Source: Agarophyton chilense
Lineage: Eukaryota > Rhodophyta > Florideophyceae > Gracilariales > Gracilariaceae
Assembly (NCBI GenBank): GCA_030374765.1
Contig: JARGXX010000100.1
Coordinates: 1,736,001 to 1,800,000, forward strand
DNA: 64,000 nucleotides
Reading direction: 5' to 3'
Program-made: the position numbers and the translations under genes
The notes under the pieces: model-generated
What the model saw: the letters and a program-made list of their open reading frames with translations, nothing else
Database searches by the model: none
What the model was told of the DNA's origin: nothing
Shown: positions 56,934-64,000 of the stretch, one piece after another
Position numbering within the stretch: the stretch's first letter is position 1
Layout: each line of letters opens with the position of its first letter

Positions 56934-56954
56934 ACCGGGTATTTTCTTATCGTA

Positions 56955-57396
56955 TGTAACGCAATGACTGTTAGGTCTGAGTACGGGTCTCCACTGGTGG
57001 TAGCGTGGTAGAGCGGGTCCTAAGGTTCGAATCCTTGAAGGCGGCACGCCCAGAGTACTTGACGCAATGGGCTGGCGTTTACTGCGTACTCCTACAGGTT
57101 GGAGCTACGGAAACGATGGCTTGAAGACCAAAGAGCGGAACTAATATACCAAAGGGGGGTTATTTAGTATCCTAACGGTGCCTACCGTACTCTAAGGGAG
57201 AAGCGTCACTCGAGCCCAGTAAACAGTACTGGCGCTGCTATTTCCCTGGAACTGTAATGCTAATCTATTACACTAACTAAAATAAATTAATTATCTACAT
57301 GAGTCCACCTGAGCTCGACCCATACATGAGTCACCTGCAAGATCCTTCGGGGCCCGGCAGCTTACCGGGCTCAACAGTTATCATCGCTCTTTCACA
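56955..57396 (-). repeat. Element D 3' LTR
   Basis: 442 bp; plus reading TGTAACGC...TTTCACA. Ends fixed by comparison with the inverted C LTR. On the plus strand 56995-57050 contains GTGGTAGCGTGGTAGAGC and GGTTCGAATCC, tRNA D-arm and T-arm-like words. Confidence 0.88.
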
Positions 57397-57411
57397 TATC
57401 TCCCTCCTTAG
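57397..57411 (-). other. Element D polypurine tract
   Basis: Minus-strand TAAGGAGGGAGATA-type run just before the LTR terminus TGTGAAAG. Confidence 0.75.
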
Positions 57412-57445
57412 AATTAGAGCGTCACGGTGAAGTCCAGATGGCCTC

Positions 57446-58474
57446 ATGATTGACCCAGAGAACGAGAGCATTTCGTTGCTCCCGGTACCATTGGGCGCTA
57501 CAGGACGTCGCGACGTCGTCGCCTGCGTGGATGCAGGGATGTGTGAGCTGACCATTGGCGCCCAAGGGCAATTATTTTGCTTAAGGACAGAAACTCCCAC
57601 GCTTAAGGCTCCCTGGTTTCTTTGGTATGACTGGGATACTGAATCATTCACGCCGATTTTGATGCATCCTCAGCGTCAGGACGACGCTTGTGCCTTTCCC
57701 GCCAAGCCTTGGAGGAATTAACCATCGGACATTCCGAGGCGTCATGTGCCCGACTATTATCCAAAGGCCATTGTTTTCGATCCTCTGTGCTTCGAGCCTG
57801 ATGTGAAAGCCACGCCGTTGGTTCCTGCTTGTATGTGCGACGGAGAATCCTTCGGTGAAGATCCCTTTGTCCTACGCGTGGAGGGCGTTCATCCCCCGGT
57901 CGAGTCTGCTGTGGTGTTTCCGACCGCGTCCCCTCCTCCAGCTCCTCTGGGTGCTGCTCCTCAGGATGAGCTCTCATATGGAGCGCCCGTCGCCCAAGTG
58001 ACTATTCCTCCGGGCGAGGTTACTGTCGAAACCGGAAGTCCTGTAGGCAAAGCACTTGCTCAAACATCCACCGGAGGCGTCGACAACGCTCCGTCGTCTC
58101 CGTTGGTACACTTTCCTGCTTCGGTCACTGCAGCAACTGCGGATCTCCGTCATGTCTGCCGTACCGTTGGTATTACGGCCTCGATGGACACTGCGACAGT
58201 CCTGATGGAAGCCTGCTCCTGGGCGCGTCGCTCGGCTCGCTACGCTGTGGATGTCCAACAAGGTCACGACCTGAAGATCGCCATGCTCAGTATCCTGCAG
58301 CAGAATGCGCAGGCGATGTCCCAGAGGGTTACTACCGACTTGGATGCCCGATACGGTCTCAATTTGAGTGACCGGGAGTTTTCCGATGATGACAATAGTT
58401 TCTCAGGAGAATCCCCGCCGACGAAGCGTGCCCGGCTCGCTGGGTCCGGTTCTGGTGGTCCAGTTGGCTCCTAA
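57446..58474 (+). pseudogene. Antisense 3' ORF (aORF family 2) of element D, one TAA
   Basis: A single frame of 342 codons broken only by TAA at 57719-57721, where C has CAA (a C-to-T change). N-terminus MIDPENESISLLPVP, then DAGMCELTIGAQGQLF and FLWYDWDTESFTPI; a Pro/Val-rich middle; an alpha-helical part (VCRTVGITASMDTATVLMEA, WARRSARYAVDVQQGHD, MLSILQQNAQAMSQRV); an acidic patch (SDREFSDDDNSFSGES) and PPTKRARLAGSGSG at the end. The basic PxKRARL motif beside an acidic run suggests nuclear import or chromatin contact (inference). No enzyme motif seen. It reads toward the chromodomain gene, which runs the other way. Confidence 0.78.
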
Positions 58475-58895
58475 GGCGACCCTAGTCCAGTTTTCACTTT
58501 TGCAGGTTCCAATGAGGACGACGGAGCTACCCCTGCACCGCCCCAGTGAGTCCTGTTGGTGTTCGAAGCGCTCCCGCCAACTTTGAGGTCATACCGAGGG
58601 CTGAAAGATCTCTGTTAGTTACTCGAATAAATTAAATAAAGTAGTGCTTGTGCTTTCCCAAGGTCTTTCTTGTATCTCAAACGTGCCTGCCCGGGACGGC
58701 GTTCAATCTTGAGAACGTCTCAGGCCTTCCTCAGGTTTCTCCAAAGGACTGACCTTGTTCCCTGATGCGGGAACTACGACGAACCGTCGTGCTCCGGCGA
58801 ACCGTCGTGTCGGGAGGCCGTTTGGGAGGCGTTTTGGAATTATTCGGACCAATGGCTGGATCACTCGGACGAATGGTTGCCCCCTCCTGAAGGCC
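58475..58895. other. Element D interval between antisense ORF and chromodomain
   Basis: Convergent gap of about 420 bases. It contains AATAAATTAAATAAA near 58625-58639 (possible poly(A) signal for the antisense transcript, plus strand) and a short direct repeat (CGAACCGTCGTG, 58779 and 58798). Confidence 0.5.
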
Positions 58896-61800
58896 GCGCT
58901 CCGAGTGGCTGATTCTGCGCCAATAGCGGGTGATAAAATTAGCCGGAATCGTTTGAGGCTCTTGCCAAGTATCTCACTCAGGTGTGTAGCCGAACAAACG
59001 GACGTGAGAGCGCATAGATCCATCTTCTCTCAGACCGGCAGAGATGATGCGCTCAATCAAATACTCTGGTTGATGTTCATACTCCGGAAGGAGAGTGTGG
59101 TCCAGAGAGGCGAATCCATCGGAGTCGGTTGGGAGCGATGGTTCATAGTAGTTGGCACTGACCATCGTGTCCGTGGGGCTAGTCGAGTCCGCGTGAACTG
59201 CCTTCGGGGGTGTGGAGACTTCAGCGTCTACCTGAGGTCGCTGTGCTTCCGTGGGACCAGGGGGCTGGGACTTTGGTGGTCCGGAGGAACTGGGAGCTCG
59301 TGTCATGCGGTCAGTAGACAAGGTGTCCTTTAGGCCGTCAATGAGCAGCGTGATGGTGTGTTCATTGGCCTTAAGGACTTTGTATGGTCCCGTAGAGCAG
59401 TGTAAGAGCTTCCGCGTAGTTTCCTTAAGTTCTTCACTTTCCTTCGGTGGCTGGTCCCAGTAAACCAGGTCCTTCTTCCCAAAGGTCGGTGTATTCCAAA
59501 CGGCTTTGTCGAAATTGAACTTGTAGAGCCGTTGGGCTTTGGTTAGTACAGTTCAGGCCGATTGGAGAATGCGGTGAATGCGTCGGCGCGAGTAGCGCTT
59601 TGACTGGGTCAAATTCATTCCTTCGGTTATGTCCTGGAATGTGATGGATTCTCGAAGGTCCACAGCTATCGGCGGCGGTGCTCTCGTTAGCGTTAAGTCG
59701 AAAGGCGTTGTCCGAGTGGAAGCGTGCACCTGCGTGTTGTAGGCATAAAACAATGGCTGAACGTAGTCTTCCCAGTCCAATTGGTGCTCCGAACGTACAG
59801 CGCAACTCGGTCCAGAAGGGTGCAGTTGAAGCCTTCGGATTGGCCATTGGTTTGCGGGTTGTACGCCTTGGTGGTCACTTGTTTGATACCTAAGGTAGCA
59901 CAAACGTCTCAGAAGATTTTGGATACAAACTGGCTGCCGTTATCCGTAAGGAGGTAGAGTGGCATGCCATACGGATATACCCAGTGGGACAGGAAGGGTG
60001 CGGCAACATCCGTGTTCGTTGTTTTCCCTAGGGGTAGGGCTCTGGTATGTTTGGTAATCCTATCGGTTATAATCAAAACAAACTGTTTCCCATGGGACTA
60101 CTTAGGCAAAGGCCAAAGTATATCCATGCGACAAATTCCATTGGACCTACGGCGGGGAAGAGCTTCAATTTGGCCTGATGGTTGGCGCGAGACCCTCGGA
60201 TCTGTGCGCACGATGCATAGTTCCGTGCGGTTTGCCATAGGTCCTGCGCCATTAGTGGCCAGTAGAAGAGCTTCCTTAGGGTTTGGTACATTCGTCGGCT
60301 TTCAGGGTGACCAGTTAAGCGGGGGAAATGGGCGAGGTATAGGAATTGCACCCTTAGCGAAGTTGGTATGACCCGTTGGCGTGCGCCATCCAGCGGTGAG
60401 ATGCGACATAGTTGTCCGAATCGGTCATGGTATAATAGGAATCCTGGCGTTTCTACCAATTGGGCTGTGCCCTTGCAGTACTCGTCTTCGATCTGCGCCT
60501 GTAGGAGTTCCTCAATAGTTATAGGGAGGAGTTCTATTTCCGCCGGGGCTATCGCATTAACCTGAGGTGGTGCCCAATTGGGCGGCACTGTCTCCCAGTC
60601 CAATAGGTATACTTCGTTCTCCTTTACCTCAACGTCCTCTGATTGCACCTTACCCATAAGTTCATCTGTTTCCGTATAGTCCTGTGGTCCATCGTCTGTA
60701 TAGGGGGTAGGAATTAGATCTTTCAATGGAGTGTCATGAGTTCCGTCGGTAATGATTCGCAACAAGGCATCTGCTGTCTGGTGTTTGATGACTGGCCTAT
60801 AGGTTATCTCGTGATCATATTCTGCCAGTGTGAGGCGCCACCGAGCGAGGCAAATCGATGCATCGTTCATATTTAGTAGCCAGCAGAGTGAATCGTGGTC
60901 TGTCCTAATGATAAACCTGGTTCCCTCGAGGTACGGACGGAGTGTCAATGCGGACAATACGATGGATGGACATTCCTTTTCGGTCGTACTGTAGTTTCGC
61001 TCCACGCTGGTGAGCGTTCTGCTCCAGTACCCAATATGTCGATAGTCCTTGGGTGACTCCTGTTCCTGTAGCAGTGCACAATTCACTTGGACATCAGAGG
61101 TATATGTATCCAGGACGAAAGGCCTATTGGGATTTGGTAAATCCAATATGGGTTGGTTCAGCATTTTGTCCTTTAGGGTTTGAAATGCTTCATACTCGTC
61201 GTCTGTGAGGGCTTCGAAGTTCGGAGGTGTTCCCTTCTTTAGCATCGCGTTGAGAGGGACCAACATCTTGGCGAAACCTTGGACGAACCGTCGGTAAACG
61301 TTGCACAAGCCCACGAAGGATCGTGGTTCCGTGTTGGTCCTAGGAGGCTTAGCCTGGCGAGTCGCATTTGTGTTCCGTGTGGCCACCTTTAGCTTTCCTG
61401 AGAGGATGACGTGACCGAGATAGTCCACTGAGGCCTGGAAGAAGGCGCATTTAAGGAGTTTTAGTGTTACTTCAGCATCCTGTAGCATTATTAGCACCAT
61501 CTTCACGTGGCGAAGGTATTCCTTTACGGTCCGTGAGACGATTATTACGTCATCCAAATAGACCAGGGCGAATTTCCATTTGACTCTGGACAGTATAATG
61601 TCCATTACCCGTTGGTTTCAACTAAAGGGCATACGAGTAAATCTGAATAGACATTCATGGGTGGTGAAGGTTGTCAGCCCTCTTGCATCTTCAGCCAAAG
61701 GGATTTGCGACTCTCCGGAGTTATCGTCCAGTGCGGTAAATAAGACAGCTTCGCCAAAAGAATCCAGACAGTCATCCATGCGGGGTATTGGGTATGAGTC

Positions 61801-62925
61801 CCTCGTGGTTACTGCGTTCAGCTTCCTGTAGTCGACAAAGAGCCTGGAGGAGCCATCATTCTTCGCCACGAGGACAAGGAGACATTCCCATTCGGGTTGA
61901 TTAGGAGGTTCCGGCTCTATGACGTGAGCTTTACGCATTTTTTCCATCTGGTCGGTAACAATTTCCCGACCCTTCAGGCCTGTACGGTCAAAGCGGTGTA
62001 TAGTGGCTCTGATTTTTCCCATTCCACCTGAACACATGGCCGGGTATTCCCTGAGGAGATCAAGTACCTGGGGCCTATAGGATTCGAATTCTTCGCCGAT
62101 AGCGACTGTCCCCTCCCAAGAGTCGACGTCCTCGTAGGCAGTTGGCGTTGCAAAGTTATCCATTTGGCCCTCCATAATAGCCACAGGTGCAAATAGAGTG
62201 TTGCCAAGCACTGTACTTTTAGGTATCCGTACGGGTTTATCTCTGAAGTTGCTGCTTGTGACCAATACGGGCCTGTTGGGGCGGATGTCCATTACTCTAT
62301 TGGCCATTAAGGTAAGGTGCTTCAGAACCGTTTTCGGGTGATTCTGAATCGCCACGAGACCTGAGGACTGGGAACGGACCCATACGGTGATTTGGGTCAT
62401 CGGGGGTATTGATATGGCCTTCGACAAGCGAACCTTATTGGACATCGTGGTTTCGGAGATAACCGCTCGTTTGCGGTTAGGGTCTGGCCCTGCGGCGAAA
62501 CCAGATATGGAGATGGAAGGTGCGCGATAGAACGCGACTTTCCTAAGGCCTTGATAAATAACCTTAAAGTATCGATCGATGAAGGAGGTCCCTAGGATTG
62601 CGTCAGCTCCGAAGTTGGGACATACAAGGAACCGCGTGCGGACTTTGAATCGTCCTAAGTGTATGTAAAGTGGTACTGTTCCTTTAATGTCAAGTGGTCT
62701 ACGTGATGCATCGGTAGTCCTGGGGGTCTTTTTGCCTGAACGGAATCTTCCCAACCAAAGGAGAGTAGCTTAGAATGGACCAAATTTGGACCAGCGCCTG
62801 TGTGCAATATGGCTGTGGCAACTAGGGTGCTGTTGGAACGCAGTCCCATAGTTACCCGAACTTTATAATTCTCCTTCCTGAGGATACCGACGGGGTCACT
62901 ACTGTCTTCCAATTATGGCCTATTC
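58896..62925 (-). pseudogene. Element D pol: protease, RT, RNase H, integrase, chromodomain
   Basis: Minus strand. Protease box reads ILHTGAGPNLV: the catalytic Asp is His (near 62802-62804). RT: CLLVLVAKNDGSSRLFVDYR, TALDDNSGESQIPL (changed from LDANLGYWQIPL), TGA at 61618-61620 in the same place as in C, then LVYLDDVII. RNase H: VLDTYTSDVQVN, so the first catalytic Asp is Tyr; EKECPSIVLSALTLRPYLEG follows. Integrase: HFPRLTGH, YASC, then a frameshift near 60080, then LLTDNGSQFVS and NPQTNGQSEGFN with Asp and Glu kept. Chromodomain near 59070-58930: EYLIERIISAGLREDG, HVRLFGYTPE, stop, DTWQEP. The 510-codon open frame (61605-60073) is the longest intact pol stretch in C or D. Confidence 0.88.
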
Positions 62926-64000
62926 TTAGTGGTCCAATGGATGTGGTGTGTATTAGAAGATGAGGAGCTCCTTTGCTCCTGACCGTCCAATTGGTTGAGG
63001 CATGGACTTAAAGAGGGAGAATTTGCCTTGCGTCGACCTTAGAAGCGTTTTCCTATGGGGTTTCCGTTGCTTCTTGAGGATGGGGTTCCTCTTCGGGGTC
63101 GTCTGTGGGGTCTACAATGGCATGGACCTGTGGGTCTTTCTTTGGGGTATCCGGAGGGGTGGCATAACGGGAGCTTCCAGGTGCTCCTATGGCTCGTTGC
63201 TGTGCCATGTTAAACACTCCTTCGGATCTTCACACCTTGTAATTCTCTTCCCTTAAGGCTACGAGATGTTTGCGTGCGTTTTCAGGCAGATACGTCGTGC
63301 AGTCACAGGGTTGGACCATGGAAAGGCAGAGAAAGCAGGCCCTTGGTGAGCGAAAAACGTCCTTTCTGGCTGGAAAGGGTGAATACTTGGGTGTGGGTGG
63401 GCCAGTGGTCGCTATAGTTCCCTGGGAGGTATATGATGGGGAACCAGTCGGAGGGAGGGGCACTGAAACTAACCGCGAGGATATCTTTCGAGTCGGCATA
63501 ATTGAGTGATGAATCCATGTCCGATTCCGTGGAGTTAACCAAATGGGCTTGGTTTACGCAATGGAGTTGCGTGTCCTCTGGATATATCAGCGTTGCGCTT
63601 GGAGGTCCTGTAGATTTTGCCATACCCTTCGGTGTACGTATCGAGCCTTCGGAAGGAGTATTGTGAGGTTTCGGTGTGGTAATTGCGGACATGTGTCCGA
63701 ATGGCAGGGAGTACTCCCGTGATGATGTGACGTTTATGCCGTCCTTCGGAGAACACGTTTCCACATCGGTAAGCCCTCTTTCATAGTTCGTCTGCGAAAG
63801 CCGATTCGTTCATGTTGGAGCTCTGCCTAAAAGATATTACTGCCTGGTGGGCACCCATTATAGCGTCATCCGTGGCGTAAGATTCAAGAAGGTAATGAAT
63901 ATCCTGAGGGAATGACCTGAGGAACTCACGGTCTTGAGCATCCACAAGGTCAATTGTGCCAGATATATTCGAAACCACTCGGTCCCGCGCCTGTCCTGTG
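62926..64000 (-). pseudogene. Element D gag, partial
   Basis: Minus strand, same blocks as C gag: SNISGTIDLVDAQDREFLRS, HYLLESYATDDAIMGAHQ, YRCGNVFSEGRHKRHIITGV, SQYSFRRL, RKPSPFG, SPRACFLCLSMVQPCD. Stops and shifts near 63780 and 63535. At HYLL, D has GAA (Glu) where C has TAA. The N-terminal half and 5' LTR are off-window. Confidence 0.78.

Larger units (their letters stand above)
49946..56954 (+). mobile_element. Ty3-type element C, 5' part, interrupted by element D
   Basis: Plus strand: 5' LTR (49946-50391), primer site, gag, protease, RT, RNase H, integrase up to about 55950, then its antisense ORF (minus, 55951-56933). The integrase end and chromodomain are deleted at about 55950. No C-oriented 3' LTR follows; instead D begins at 56955 in the opposite orientation, so the rest of C should lie to the right of D, off-window. 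Broken by many stops. Confidence 0.82.
56955..64000 (-). mobile_element. Ty3-type element D, minus strand, right end off-window
   Basis: 3' LTR (56955-57396), purine tract, antisense ORF (plus, 57446-58474), chromodomain, integrase, RNase H, RT, protease and gag on the minus strand, leaving the window at 64000. Same family as C, in opposite orientation and inserted in C's antisense ORF. Better preserved than C in RNase H-integrase (one open frame 61605-60073) but with key active-site changes. Confidence 0.85.

Noticed and set aside
56995-57050. Possible tRNA gene
   Set aside because: D-arm- and T-arm-like words are present but there is no anticodon arm or closed acceptor stem; it lies inside an LTR. 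Kept as a finding, not as a tRNA.

Overview
The window looks like a repeat-rich, intron-poor eukaryotic nuclear genome. A multicellular red alga (florideophyte, Chondrus-like) is my best guess. The guess rests on compact intronless genes with TATA boxes and AATAAA signals, a possible plastid transit peptide, and dense nested Ty3/gypsy and Ty1/copia elements. There are no ribosome-binding sites or operons, so it is not bacterial. The species is inference, not shown.

Layout. 1-1770 is the 3' end of a Ty3-type element whose antisense ORF runs off the left edge. It lies against an old integrase-chromodomain remnant (1771-2589). 2590-16159 is the only gene-like island. It holds an orphan ORF (5791-6525), a weak ORF (7315-7779), a secreted beta-rich protein with TATA box and poly(A) signal (12246-13040), and a nucleotidyltransferase-like protein with a possible transit peptide (14177-15208). 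16532-25529 is Ty3 element A, with gag on the minus strand but RNase H, integrase and chromodomain on the plus strand. 28260-39965 is a Ty1/copia element on the minus strand, split by the pol-less Ty3 element B (32140-38890) with perfect 5-bp target-site duplications. 42272-44605 is a decayed PIF/Harbinger transposon (Myb-like gene plus transposase). 48122-49945 is a decayed tyrosine-recombinase (DIRS/Ngaro-like) retrotransposon. Into it went Ty3 element C (49946 onward, plus strand), and into C went element D (56955 to the right edge, minus strand).

The unifying theme is a set of chromodomain Ty3 elements carrying an extra ORF antisense to gag-pol, between the chromodomain and the 3' LTR. 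Two apparently unrelated antisense ORF families occur: one in the left-edge element, A and B, the other in C and D. The C/D product ends in an acidic stretch and a nuclear-localisation-like basic motif. A, B and C share one primer-binding site, and A to D share a tRNA T-arm-like motif in the primer-proximal end of the LTR. The closest known parallel is the antisense ORF of plant Tat-lineage elements. Most copies are broken by stops and frameshifts. Element B is young (LTRs about 1% different) yet lacks protease, RT, RNase H and integrase, so it was probably mobilised in trans.
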